From Litorimonas sp964610115 (GTDB lineage Bacteria > Pseudomonadota > Alphaproteobacteria > Caulobacterales > Maricaulaceae), in assembly GCA_964610115.1 (NCBI GenBank), contig CAZSUW010000039.1, positions 1 to 23,750 of the forward strand: a DNA stretch of 23,750 bases, in the 5' to 3' direction. Positions 8,323 through 16,597 of this stretch are shown here, piece by piece. Numbering within the stretch: the first letter of the stretch is position 1; each line of letters begins with the position of its first letter. The notes below the pieces were generated by a model. The model did no database searches. It saw only the letters and a list, made by a program, of their open reading frames with translations, and was not told the DNA's origin. The position numbers were made by a program, and so were the translations under genes.

Positions 8323-8784
8323 ATGACAAAAGGCTTGCCGCCGCGCAGTCCCGAAGAGGACTTCACACCGGCCCCGAACGGTCTTCCCTCTATGTTCGAG
8401 CAACGCACTAAAGACGTGGTCGTGCGGGTCGAACCCGAATTCCTCGCTGAACAAAGCAGCCCCTCTGACGGGCGCTATATCTGGGCCTATACGGTGGAGA
8501 TCGACAATCAATCCGATGCTGACCTTCGTGTCACCGGTCGTTATTGGCACATCGCGGATAGTCGCGGTCAGGTCCAAGAGGTTCGCGGTCAAGGCGTTGT
8601 TGGCGAAAAACCTGTCGTCCGAGCGGGCGAGAGCTTCCGCTATACAAGTGGCGCGCCGCTGTCTGCCCCCTCTGGCATGATGAGCGGCGCTTACACAGTG
8701 GAGTCAGACTCAGGCGAGAGCTATGACGTGGACATTCCCGTCTTTGTGCTCGACAGCCCCCATCGCGGCCCGCACTTTAACTAG
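8323..8784 (+). CDS. apaG: ApaG-family protein (DUF525)
   Basis: 153 residues; the last 125 or so are a typical ApaG fold (fibronectin-III-like beta sandwich). Diagnostic stretches are IWAYTVEIDNQSD, the RYWHIAD strand, QVQEVRGQGVVGEKPVV, GESFRYTSGAPLSAPSG and a final VDIPVFVLDSP. The role of ApaG is poorly defined; the fold suggests protein or nucleotide binding, and it is linked to cobalt/magnesium sensitivity and Ap4A in enterobacteria. About 28 extra residues precede the domain, unlike the usual 125-130-residue form; they are polar and proline-rich. ATG 8323 sits 7 nt after GGGAG; GTG 8317 is inside that site and less likely. The TAG stop forms a CTAG shared with the stop assigned to the facing gene. 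Confidence 0.92.
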   Translation: MTKGLPPRSPEEDFTPAPNGLPSMFEQRTKDVVVRVEPEFLAEQSSPSDGRYIWAYTVEIDNQSDADLRVTGRYWHIADSRGQVQEVRGQGVVGEKPVVRAGESFRYTSGAPLSAPSGMMSGAYTVESDSGESYDVDIPVFVLDSPHRGPHFN

Positions 8785-8804
8785 AGCCCGTCCACTATCT
8801 CTTT

Positions 8805-8904
8805 NNNNNNNNNNNNNNNNNNNNNNNNNNNNNNNNNNNNNNNNNNNNNNNNNNNNNNNNNNNNNNNNNNNNNNNNNNNNNNNNNNNNNNNNNNNNNNNN
8901 NNNN
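8805..8904. other. Assembly gap (100 N)
   Basis: Exactly 100 consecutive N. This is the customary placeholder for a scaffold gap of unknown size, so neither distance nor reading frame can be carried across it. It truncates the alpha/beta-hydrolase lipoprotein gene on the minus strand. Confidence 0.97.
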
Positions 8905-9245
8905 GCCTCACCGAAGGGCGCGATTTTTCGCAAATAGTCGATCCCGTTCAAACGCCGATCAGACGCATTGCCAAAACAGGACACGATCAACGGTCCGACA
9001 CCGGCTTCGCCCAATGTTGCCTGGTCCAAGCTTGCCGGGACCAATGTTGTAAGAGCGATTTGGTCTCCGCCTAAGGCCAGACGTTCATGCCGCAATGCCC
9101 CTAATTCTCCCTCACCCCGAATGGTCAAGTCCGCGGGGTTTAATCGCGCCTCGTGCTGATATGGAAAGAAGACCGCGCTTTCATCCAGACCGCAAGCCGT
9201 CAAAAGCGACGCAAGGACCAATGGAATTATGAGGCGATGTTTCAC
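8905..9245 (-). CDS. Alpha/beta-hydrolase-like lipoprotein, N-terminal part, cut by the assembly gap
   Basis: Only the first 113 residues are readable. They begin with a lipoprotein signal peptide, lipobox LTAC (Cys18), and continue with a beta-strand pattern ending in LIVSCFGNASDRRLNGIDYLRKIAPFGE. That matches the first core strand and HGN-type oxyanion loop of serine hydrolases (Abhydrolase/FrsA-like), with phenylalanine where histidine is usual. The catalytic serine, aspartate and histidine would lie in the gap or beyond. Start is GTG 9245 (ATG is absent and an in-frame TAG lies just upstream), with AGAGG about 6 nt before it; a parS site covers this start. On the far side of the gap 7 codons ending at a TAG at 8781 (K-E-I-V-D-G-L) may be its C-terminus, but the frame across N is unproven. 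Confidence 0.6.
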
Positions 9246-9253
9246 GTGAAACC
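9238..9253. other. parS: parS centromere-like site (ParB/Spo0J binding)
   Basis: TGTTTCACGTGAAACC matches the near-universal chromosomal parS consensus TGTTTCACGTGAAACA at 15 of 16 positions, and its inner 14 bp GTTTCACGTGAAAC is a perfect palindrome. ParB binds such sites, spreads as a CTP-dependent clamp, and is moved by ParA to segregate replication origins. Sites are normally clustered within the origin-proximal part of the chromosome. No parA/parB gene is in the window. It is the only full match I see here; it lies between the ribosome-binding site and start codon of the hydrolase lipoprotein gene. Confidence 0.9.
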
Positions 9254-9345
9254 TCTATGCCTGCGCCCATCCATCCGCAAGCAAAGCCGTAAATAAACAC
9301 GCTTGCCCCGTTGCGTTTTAGCGCATCCCCGCCAAAGTGATTTCC

Positions 9346-12300
9346 ATGGCCTTCACGCCGATTCTCAAAGCCGTTCTGGGCCCGACCAATACAGGCAAAA
9401 CCCATTATGCAGTGGAACGCATGTTGGGCCGCAGCTCTGGCGTGATTGGGCTGCCCCTGCGCCTGCTCGCGCGCGAAGTTTATGACCGGATCGTCGCCCG
9501 CATTGGCGCAAACCAAGTCGCACTGGTGACAGGCGAAGAAAAGATCGTGCCCAAAGGCGCGCGCTATTATGTCTGCACGGTCGAGGCCATGCCGGTTGAT
9601 CGCCGGTTCGCTTTCCTCGCCGTCGATGAAGTCCAACTCATGGCCAACCATGAACGCGGCCATGTTTTTACCGACCGGGTTTTCAACGCGCGCGGCTATG
9701 AAGAGACCTTATTCCTCGGCGCAGAAACAGCCCGAGACGTGCTACGCACCCTTATCCCCGGAATAGAATTTGATCGCCGGGAACGCTTTTCCGAGCTTAC
9801 TTATGCCGGCCATACCAAGCTGAACCGTTTGCCGAAGCGCTCAGTGATCGTCGCCTTTTCGGCCAAAGACGTTTACGCCATCGCTGAGGCGATGCGGCGG
9901 TTACGTGGCGGGGCGGCCGTTGTGATGGGCGGCTTGTCACCCCGGACCCGAAACGCGCAGGCCGAGCTCTTCCAAAGTGGTGACGTAGATTTTCTGGTCG
10001 CGACTGACGCGGTCGGCATGGGCCTAAACCTCGACACGGATCACGTCGCCTTTGCCAGCCTGTCCAAATATGATGGTCGCCGTCGCCGCTACCTCACCCC
10101 GATGGAAGCGGGACAGATTGCGGGCCGTGCCGGGCGGTTTCGTAATAACGGAACCTTTGGCACGACGGGTGACTGCGCGCCCATGGAGGACGGCCTGGTT
10201 GACCGCATTGTCCGCCACGCCTTCGAATCGCTGCATTATGTTGAATGGCGCAATAGTGCGCTCGATTTTACCAGCCTCGACGCGCTCGTCGAAAGCCTGC
10301 ACGCCCCCCGACCGACCAAGCGTCTGCGCCGCATTAAAGGCGCTGTCGATGAGCTGAGTCTGGAACGTATGATGGCGATCCCAGAGGTCGCGAGCGGTAT
10401 TCACCTGCCCGTGCAAGTGCGCCAGCTATGGGAAGTCTGCTGCATTCCGGACTTCCGCAACTTGACCATCGACGCGCATGTGCGCCTGGTAAAAGATATC
10501 TACCGCACCCTTGTCAGTCGCGGCGGCAAGCTGTCTGATGACTTTATGGCCATGAAAATTGGCCGCTGCGATGATGTGAGCGGAGATGTCGATACGCTAT
10601 CGGCGCGGCTTGCACGGATAAGAACTTGGACGTATTGCGCAGCCAAGACCAATTGGATGACTGACCCCGTCCATTGGGCGCAAGAAGCGCGAATGGTAGA
10701 GGACCGTCTATCCGATGCACTTCACGAAGGGTTAATTGCGCGGTTTGTAGACAAGCGAACCTCGAAATTACTGAAATCAATCGGGTCCGGAGACACTATG
10801 GAAGCCAGCATCAAGGACGACGGCGCCGTTTACGTCGATGACCATTTAATTGGTCATTTGCGCGGCCTTTCCTTTGAACGCGATGCGATTGGTTCGGACT
10901 TGGAAGCCAAAGCGCTGGAAGCGGCTGCTGCCAAAGCGGTCGCACCGGAAGTGGACCGGCGCCTCACCTCACTATCATCTGGCCAAGCCGCCATCTTCAC
11001 ACTCAGCGATCGGGGCGAAATCCTCTGGGGCGGTATGGCTGTCGGACGAATCGCCAAATCCGGTACGATCTTTACGCCGGATGTGGAGGTTATGGGAGGC
11101 GAGCTTGGAAATCCGGTTTTGCGCCAACTGGCCGAAGACCGGATGCGGTCCTGGCTCCGCGCCGAAGTGGACGCCCATCTGGGCGCGCTAAAAAAACTCA
11201 AAACTTTACAAGACGACCCGTCCGTCTTGCCCGGTAGTAAGGGCTTTGCCTTTACTCTATTGGAACATAACGGCAGCGTTGAACGCTGGCGGGTTGCGCA
11301 AACGGTTCGTAAACTCGACCAAAATGAACGCCGTGATCTGCGCAGCGCCAGCGTCGTCTTTGGCCAGTTTGATATTTTCATCTCAGAGCTTTTAAAGCCA
11401 AAACCGGCGCGGCTTCTATCGCTTCTTCACGCCTATGGGGCGGGCGGTGATGGCAAGCCATTCATCCCGTTTGCGGGCGTCACGTCCATTCCGAATGAAG
11501 GCGATCTCCACTCTGATAATTTCTCCACCGAAGCGCTCGCTCTCGCCGGCTATAAAGCTGTCGGCTCTCGCATCATTCGCTTTGACATTCTCAATCGTCT
11601 CGGCTCTTTGATCCGAGACGCCCATGGTCAGTTTGAGAAAAGCGCGCTTGAAAAGCCCAAGAAGCGCACATTCCAAATCATGAATGAAATGCTGGCGCTG
11701 CTGGGCGCGAATTTGGAACAGACCCGCGGAGTCCTGCGCGCTCTCGGCTATACAAGTTTCACCTCTGAGACAGCGCTGGTGGCCGCCCCCGTTGAAGAGG
11801 CCGCACCCGAAGACGGATCGGACACTACGGTAGAAGAGGCTAAGTCCGAAACACCCTCCCCTGTCGAAGCTGTCGCCGTAGAAACGTCAGCGCCAGAAAC
11901 CGCTGACACAGCGGAAACACCTGCGCCGACCACGGACATGGTGCCAGATAGTAAGACCTCTCAAGAGGCTGAGACTTCGGCCCCAATATCCGCGAAAACA
12001 CCCCCCGCGCATTTGCCGAAACGCCAACGCGCCAAATGGCGTCCGCCGATGTCTGTCCATGAAGAGAGAGAGACTTTGGAAGACGGCACAACGCGCGCGC
12101 TCCCCAATCTTGAATATTGGGTCCAAGGGGATCGGCAACGTCGCGGCGGAGGCAAAGGCCGGGGTCAACAACCGCATCGCCAGCGCAGAAGCGGTTTCGT
12201 CAATGATAGCTCAGGCGGACATCAAGGCGGCTATCGCAAGAATAAACCGCGTCGGGACAAAAACCGGGGTCCCAAAGTGGGCGGCTATAGCGCGGGCAAA

Positions 12301-12501
12301 GCTCCGCGCCCACGCAAAAGCTTGGAAAACAGTCCCTTTGCCGCTTTGGCAGCGCTGAAAGCGAGCCCGCCAGACGGCCCAAAAGACAGCGCAAAAGACA
12401 GCCCACAAAAAAAACCCGAAAAAAGCCCCGATGCAGCGCCGGATAACAACCCTGCGACTGAGACCACAACTGACGCGATGAAACCGGATGATAAGTCCTG
12501 A
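9346..12501 (+). CDS. SUV3-like superfamily 2 RNA/DNA helicase with long charged tail
   Basis: 1051 residues. The helicase core has Walker A GPTNTGKT (12-19), motif II DEVQ (94-97), motif III-like LGAETAR (124-130), motif V ATDAVGMGLNL (219-229) and motif VI QIAGRAGRF (257-265). The DEVQ box and GPTNTGKT start are typical of SUV3/MgpS-type helicases, which in mitochondria unwind RNA for degradation. A helical domain follows to about residue 800. From about 810 the chain is low complexity: first alanine/glutamate/threonine-rich and acidic, then from about 930 arginine/glycine/lysine-rich (RRGGGKGRGQQPHRQRR), ending in lysine/proline/aspartate repeats, likely disordered and RNA-binding. ATG 9346 fits the family start (MAFTPILKAVLGPTNTGKT) better than GTG 9337. 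The S4-domain gene begins 5 nt after its stop, suggesting joint translation and a shared RNA role. Confidence 0.93.
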   Translation: MAFTPILKAVLGPTNTGKTHYAVERMLGRSSGVIGLPLRLLAREVYDRIVARIGANQVALVTGEEKIVPKGARYYVCTVEAMPVDRRFAFLAVDEVQLMANHERGHVFTDRVFNARGYEETLFLGAETARDVLRTLIPGIEFDRRERFSELTYAGHTKLNRLPKRSVIVAFSAKDVYAIAEAMRRLRGGAAVVMGGLSPRTRNAQAELFQSGDVDFLVATDAVGMGLNLDTDHVAFASLSKYDGRRRRYLTPMEAGQIAGRAGRFRNNGTFGTTGDCAPMEDGLVDRIVRHAFESLHYVEWRNSALDFTSLDALVESLHAPRPTKRLRRIKGAVDELSLERMMAIPEVASGIHLPVQVRQLWEVCCIPDFRNLTIDAHVRLVKDIYRTLVSRGGKLSDDFMAMKIGRCDDVSGDVDTLSARLARIRTWTYCAAKTNWMTDPVHWAQEARMVEDRLSDALHEGLIARFVDKRTSKLLKSIGSGDTMEASIKDDGAVYVDDHLIGHLRGLSFERDAIGSDLEAKALEAAAAKAVAPEVDRRLTSLSSGQAAIFTLSDRGEILWGGMAVGRIAKSGTIFTPDVEVMGGELGNPVLRQLAEDRMRSWLRAEVDAHLGALKKLKTLQDDPSVLPGSKGFAFTLLEHNGSVERWRVAQTVRKLDQNERRDLRSASVVFGQFDIFISELLKPKPARLLSLLHAYGAGGDGKPFIPFAGVTSIPNEGDLHSDNFSTEALALAGYKAVGSRIIRFDILNRLGSLIRDAHGQFEKSALEKPKKRTFQIMNEMLALLGANLEQTRGVLRALGYTSFTSETALVAAPVEEAAPEDGSDTTVEEAKSETPSPVEAVAVETSAPETADTAETPAPTTDMVPDSKTSQEAETSAPISAKTPPAHLPKRQRAKWRPPMSVHEERETLEDGTTRALPNLEYWVQGDRQRRGGGKGRGQQPHRQRRSGFVNDSSGGHQGGYRKNKPRRDKNRGPKVGGYSAGKAPRPRKSLENSPFAALAALKASPPDGPKDSAKDSPQKKPEKSPDAAPDNNPATETTTDAMKPDDKS

Positions 12502-12506
12502 CCGAG

Positions 12507-12797
12507 GTGGAGCTCAATAGCTGTCGCCTTGATGTCTGGCTATTTCGCACGCGCCTGACCAAGACGCGCGGCGAAGCGCAAACGCTGATCAAGAAAGGCA
12601 AAGTGCGGCTGACCCGCGGCACTGAAACCTCGCGCGTGACGAAATCGCACTTCCAGCTCCGGCCCGGTGATCGGATCGCGTTTATGCGTCATAAACAGCT
12701 CTTTCAGGTCGAGATGCTTGACCCCGGACAGCGTCGTGGACCGGCGCCAGAAGCCCGCGCACTCTATCGTGATCTGAGTGACAGTTCGGCCAGTTGA
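12507..12797 (+). CDS. S4-domain RNA-binding protein (Hsp15/HslR-like)
   Basis: 96 residues, almost all an S4 RNA-binding domain: RLDVWLFRTRLTKTRGEAQ, then the loop-strand LIKKGKVRLTRG and the glycine-turn LRPGDRIAFM. This matches heat-shock protein 15 (HslR), which binds stalled 50S subunits carrying nascent chains, though alphaproteobacterial members have not been individually characterised. Start is GTG 12507, 5 nt after the helicase stop; no ATG is available before the domain, and a CTG three codons upstream is unlikely. Very basic, cytoplasmic. Lies between the helicase and fdxA on the same strand, so probably co-transcribed with the helicase. Confidence 0.88.
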   Translation: MELNSCRLDVWLFRTRLTKTRGEAQTLIKKGKVRLTRGTETSRVTKSHFQLRPGDRIAFMRHKQLFQVEMLDPGQRRGPAPEARALYRDLSDSSAS

Positions 12798-12829
12798 CTT
12801 AAGCCGCCACCCGCCCCAAAGCGCGCGCC

Positions 12830-13174
12830 ATGACCTATATCGTCAAAGATAGTTGCGTAATGTGCAAACACACGGATTGTGTGGAAGTCTGCCCCGTTGA
12901 TTGCTTTTATGAAGGCGAGAATTTTCTCGTGATTCACCCCGACGAATGTATCGATTGCGGTGTGTGCGAGCCGGAATGCCCTGTGGACGCGATCGTCCCA
13001 GATACAGAAGACGACCCGGACGGCAAATGGCTCGCGATCAATGCTAAATATGCTGAGCTGTGGCCCGTCATTACTGTCAAAAAAGACGCCATGCCAGACT
13101 ATGCCAAATATGAAGATGAGACCGGCAAGTTCGAGAAATATTTTTCTGAGAAGCCTGGGACAGGCGACGCATAG
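12830..13174 (+). CDS. fdxA: Seven-iron ferredoxin FdxA ([3Fe-4S][4Fe-4S])
   Basis: 114 residues closely following Azotobacter-type ferredoxin I. Cysteines are at 9, 12, 17, 21, 25, 40, 43, 46 and 50. By homology C9, C17 and C50 hold the [3Fe-4S] cluster and C21, C40, C43 and C46 the [4Fe-4S] cluster; the conserved stretch DCVEVCPVDCFYEGENFLV is intact. It is a low-potential soluble electron carrier; its partner cannot be read from this window. The C-terminal half (LAINAKYAELWPVIT) is also family-typical. It sits 32 nt after the S4 gene on the same strand with no clear Shine-Dalgarno sequence. It converges on the COQ9-family gene with only 18 bp between stops and no strong terminator. Confidence 0.96.
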   Translation: MTYIVKDSCVMCKHTDCVEVCPVDCFYEGENFLVIHPDECIDCGVCEPECPVDAIVPDTEDDPDGKWLAINAKYAELWPVITVKKDAMPDYAKYEDETGKFEKYFSEKPGTGDA

Positions 13175-13192
13175 ATCGAAGTCGCTTAAGCC

Positions 13193-13909
13193 TTAGCGCC
13201 CGCGCCTGACGCGGCGTTTTTCCCGGCGCGTCGGCACGCCTTTTTCGCGTAAAGCCCCATAGCGTAACCGTCCGAGTAACTCGGCTGGATCCGGCAGGCC
13301 GCCCGTCACGCCCCGGACCCGCGCTTTGACCTTCTCGAATTGCATGACATTTTCAATACGCCGATCGAGAAAGGCGCGCGCATCGGGCTTATTAGGTAAA
13401 GCGTCATTCAACCACACGGGCGCTGTAGAGCTGAGCACGGCAGAGAGGACGGCACGCTTGGAATAGAAATTTCCATCCGTCGATGTATCGCCAATGGCTC
13501 GCCAGATCATGTCAGACGCATTCCACGTGATCGCGGCGGCTGTTGATAATCCATCCGGCAAGGTCAGTCGCGCTTGAGCGCGCCGCGCGGCTTCTGCATG
13601 GCGACCGATTTGTTGCAAACGCAAAATCACGCCTTGCGTTACACGTTCGCGGATTTTCAAGGTCTCAAGATCCAGCGCCTCGATCTCTGCCTCGGCTGCT
13701 TTGTCCATTTGCTCCGACCAATAGCGGATCAGCTCAACCGGGCCATCCGGAAAATAAAGCCGCCCGGCCCCGTCTGGCAGGCCCGTTTTCACCGCGGCCC
13801 GCTCCACCATGACGTCCGTCCAGCCTTCAAAGGCGGCGTCCGATAAGGCTGCGTGCAAAATCGCGTCTTTGGGATGCGTGTCTGCCCCGTCTGTCTTTTC
13901 TTTAGCCAT
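13193..13909 (-). CDS. COQ9-family protein (ubiquinone biosynthesis)
   Basis: 238 residues matching the COQ9 family: a TetR-like helical N-terminal half (DAILHAALSDAAFEGWTD..., LYFPDGPVELIRYWSEQMD) and the signature MIWRAIGDTSTDGNFYSKRAVLSAVL near residues 133-158. COQ9 binds lipids and isoprenoids and presents quinone precursors to the hydroxylase COQ7 in mitochondria; bacterial members are assumed to support ubiquinone synthesis. A strongly basic tail (TRREKRRVRRGR) closes the protein. It starts 7 nt after the ABC permease gene, so it is probably the last gene of that operon rather than beside rpsU, which is the arrangement often seen in alphaproteobacteria. Confidence 0.9.
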   Translation of the reverse strand: MAKEKTDGADTHPKDAILHAALSDAAFEGWTDVMVERAAVKTGLPDGAGRLYFPDGPVELIRYWSEQMDKAAEAEIEALDLETLKIRERVTQGVILRLQQIGRHAEAARRAQARLTLPDGLSTAAAITWNASDMIWRAIGDTSTDGNFYSKRAVLSAVLSSTAPVWLNDALPNKPDARAFLDRRIENVMQFEKVKARVRGVTGGLPDPAELLGRLRYGALREKGVPTRREKRRVRRGR

Positions 13910-13916
13910 AAACTGA

Positions 13917-15437
13917 CTACGCCTTACGCCGCAAAACGGTGCGCATAAACCAAGACTTTATCACACCCACACCGCCGCCAGATAGTACGCCAAAGCGGAA
14001 GATACGCGCGCACAGCGCCATCACACCCACGACTGACGCAAATAACAGGGCGAGCGACAGCAAGACCTGCCAAAGCGGCGGATCGGTCGCCAGTCGGATC
14101 ATCATCGCAAACGGGCTGGTCAGCGGGAAGATCGAGGCGGCCACGACAATGCCGCTATCCGGCGCTTGAAAGCCAATCATGATAACGAAGACCCCGGCAA
14201 ACATGACCATGACCATAGGCACAGATAGGGTCTGCGCGTCCTGCATGGATTGCGCCAGCGCGCCGAGTGAAATTAAGATCGCCGCATAGAACATATATCC
14301 CAGAACGAGATAGAGAACACTAAAGATGACCGTTGAGATCGGGAAGGCTTCGGTAATGGCGGCGGATTGTTCCGCATTGCCAAACAGTAGAAAATAGACG
14401 GCCGCGCCGATACCGACCAATAGATAGGGGATCAAACTGCCCATCGTCAGCAAGGCCGCCCCGATCATTTTGCCCAGCATGATCTCAGAGAACTTCACAC
14501 TGGCCAACATCATCTCGAGCAGCTTATTCATCTTCTCTTCGATCATGGAGGTCAGCAGTGCGATTGAGCCCGCAAAGATCGTCATGAGCAAGAAGAAGCC
14601 CAACGCCGCTCCCGCAAAGAACGGGGCGCGGTCCCAGATCGAAATCGTCTGCGGTTCGCCGTCATCATCGACAGCCTGCGTGGTTTTGGTTGGGTCAAAA
14701 ATATTGATCGGCGGAACGTTTTCCAACATCTCATTATATTCTGCGCGGTCTATCCCACTTGGAGCCAGAAAGGCTTCTGCGGCAAGACGTCGTTTATAAC
14801 GGTTCAAGAGTCTTTCTGCGGGGATGCTGTTAAAGTTCCGGGTCCAATAGTCGAACTTAGGGTCTGTCTTCGTTCCACTAATGATCAGTGCACCATTAAG
14901 GCGACGCTCCTCGCCCTCAACCAAAATGGGCTTTGAGCCATCCAAATAAGGGCGTAACCTGTCCAGCGTGTCTGCTGGCGGATCAATGAAGACAAGACTG
15001 CTTTCGGGTAGAGACACGTTGTCAGCGCCGATTGCATTAAGTCGTTGCAACTCTGCTATACCCGCCTCTGAGCCGTTCTCCTTTACGAGTTTAATAAAGG
15101 CCTTTTGCTCGTCTTCAGGCAGAAGTGAGGACAGCGCTTCAACCGAACGAGAGCGCGCCTCTTCCACGCGTTCGTCTTCTAAGTCTAAAATACGAGCCTC
15201 ATGATACCCGCCCGTCTGATCGAGGATCACCTCATATTTCGGCGGTGAGAGATCGATGTCGGAGTTGGAGAGGTAGAACCCGCCCAGCCCAAATATGATC
15301 GGCATCAGGAAGGACAGCCAAAAGCCCCATGTTTTCACATAGCCCATGAAATCACGCATCGCGATCAGCCAGACACGGCTAAATTTCGGCAAGCCCAGAA
15401 CTGTTGTTGAGGGGGCTGTTGTCGGTGTATCAGCCAT
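13917..15437 (-). CDS. ABC-2 type permease (NatB-like, sodium/efflux family)
   Basis: 506 residues with the ABC-2 exporter layout: one transmembrane segment near residues 34-56 (TWGFWLSFLMPIIFGLGGFY), a large extracytoplasmic domain to about 265, then a bundle of about five hydrophobic segments (FFAGAALGFFLLMTIFAG, LLTMGSLIPYLLVGIGAAV and others). The cytoplasmic SMIEEKMNKLLEMMLASV stretch after the second segment is typical of NatB/YhaP permeases. Substrate cannot be predicted; sodium, peptide or lipid-linked export are all described for relatives. Its ATG overlaps the ATPase stop by one base (TAATG), so the pair is translationally coupled and surely one transporter. It ends in a basic VLRRKA tail, 7 nt before the COQ9-family gene. 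Confidence 0.9.
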   Translation of the reverse strand: MADTPTTAPSTTVLGLPKFSRVWLIAMRDFMGYVKTWGFWLSFLMPIIFGLGGFYLSNSDIDLSPPKYEVILDQTGGYHEARILDLEDERVEEARSRSVEALSSLLPEDEQKAFIKLVKENGSEAGIAELQRLNAIGADNVSLPESSLVFIDPPADTLDRLRPYLDGSKPILVEGEERRLNGALIISGTKTDPKFDYWTRNFNSIPAERLLNRYKRRLAAEAFLAPSGIDRAEYNEMLENVPPINIFDPTKTTQAVDDDGEPQTISIWDRAPFFAGAALGFFLLMTIFAGSIALLTSMIEEKMNKLLEMMLASVKFSEIMLGKMIGAALLTMGSLIPYLLVGIGAAVYFLLFGNAEQSAAITEAFPISTVIFSVLYLVLGYMFYAAILISLGALAQSMQDAQTLSVPMVMVMFAGVFVIMIGFQAPDSGIVVAASIFPLTSPFAMMIRLATDPPLWQVLLSLALLFASVVGVMALCARIFRFGVLSGGGVGVIKSWFMRTVLRRKA

Positions 15438-16396
15438 TACGCGGCCTCCATCGCGGCGGCGTCCGCTGCCCGGTCCGCTTCCAGATCGGCGCGCACATCT
15501 TCGCCAACCAGGGCCACAAAAGCCTCGTGCAGGCTCGCCCGCGTGGGCTCAAACCGCGTCAGGCGAACGCCCGCATCAACGCATTTTTCCAACAAATCCG
15601 GAACCTGCGCATCCGTCTTTAACAATATGTCGAGCGTCCCGTCATCACGGCGCGCTAGTTCTGTCGCAAAGGGCGTGACGGCATCCGCCAAACCTCTATT
15701 TTCGCTGGCCAGCACAACGCGACGCGGCGCGAAAGTTAGCGCTTCATCAACGCTTCCGTCAAACACCACAGCCCCGCGCGCCATCAAGACAATGCGGTCA
15801 CAGAGCCGTTCGGCATGTTCCATAACATGGGTCGAGAACAGGATGGTGCGCCCGCGATCAGAAATCTCTCGCACCATTTCTTCCAAGATTTTCTGGTTCA
15901 CCGGGTCGAGGCCGGAAAACGGTTCATCCAAAACATAAAATTCGGGATCATGCGCAATAGCAGAAAGGAGCTGCACCTTTTGCGCCATGCCTTTGGACAG
16001 GTCTTTATTCTTCTTCTTTTTCGCATGGCCGAGGCCGTAACGATCCAGCAAGCGATCCGCCGTCATAAAGGCGTCATTCCGTTTCATCCCGTTTAAGCGC
16101 GCCATATGGGCAATAGCCTCGCGAGCGCTTTGTTTTTTATAGAGCCCGCGCTCTTCGGGCAGGAAACCCACCCGCCCGAAGGTGCGCTCTCCGGGGGGGC
16201 CACCGAATAATTCCACCTGGCCCTTATCCGGCGTGACATAGCCGAGAGCCATGCGCAGGCTGGTCGTTTTGCCCGCCCCGTTCGGGCCTAAAAACCCAAC
16301 AATTTCCCCCGGCGCGACGGTGAAGCTGACGTCCCGCACGGCGGGAACACCGGCGAAGGATTTCGACACGGATTGCAGCGATAAAATAGACGACAT
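15437..16396 (-). CDS. ABC transporter ATPase (NatA-like)
   Basis: 319 residues from ATG 16396 (MSSILSLQSVSKSF), chosen over an ATG 12 codons earlier because the extra residues precede the normal first beta-strand. Motifs are Walker A GPNGAGKT (37-44), signature LSKGMAQK (133-140, with Lys-Gly in place of Gly-Gly as is usual in NatA/YhaQ), Walker B FYVLDEP (153-159) and switch His190. The last 90 residues form the C-terminal DUF4162-like domain of this subfamily. It energises the permease encoded directly downstream. The gene is divergent from the acidic exported protein with a 201-bp spacer, which should hold both promoters; I could not fix a convincing -35/-10 pair there. Confidence 0.92.
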   Translation of the reverse strand: MSSILSLQSVSKSFAGVPAVRDVSFTVAPGEIVGFLGPNGAGKTTSLRMALGYVTPDKGQVELFGGPPGERTFGRVGFLPEERGLYKKQSAREAIAHMARLNGMKRNDAFMTADRLLDRYGLGHAKKKKNKDLSKGMAQKVQLLSAIAHDPEFYVLDEPFSGLDPVNQKILEEMVREISDRGRTILFSTHVMEHAERLCDRIVLMARGAVVFDGSVDEALTFAPRRVVLASENRGLADAVTPFATELARRDDGTLDILLKTDAQVPDLLEKCVDAGVRLTRFEPTRASLHEAFVALVGEDVRADLEADRAADAAAMEAA

Positions 16397-16597
16397 AGCC
16401 CTGCCTATGCCCCACAGATGTTTACGGCTCAATGTAAAAGCGTACTTACCAACATCCTACAGCCTGTTCACGCCGCTGTAACACCTGGCCTCTTTTTCGC
16501 CCTTTTCGTGCCACGGTCTGGCGGCCTCATGGATGACCCGGATGGGACGTCATTCTGCGCTCCTTCCGGTTTTAAAGGCAGATCAAAGGAGAGACCC

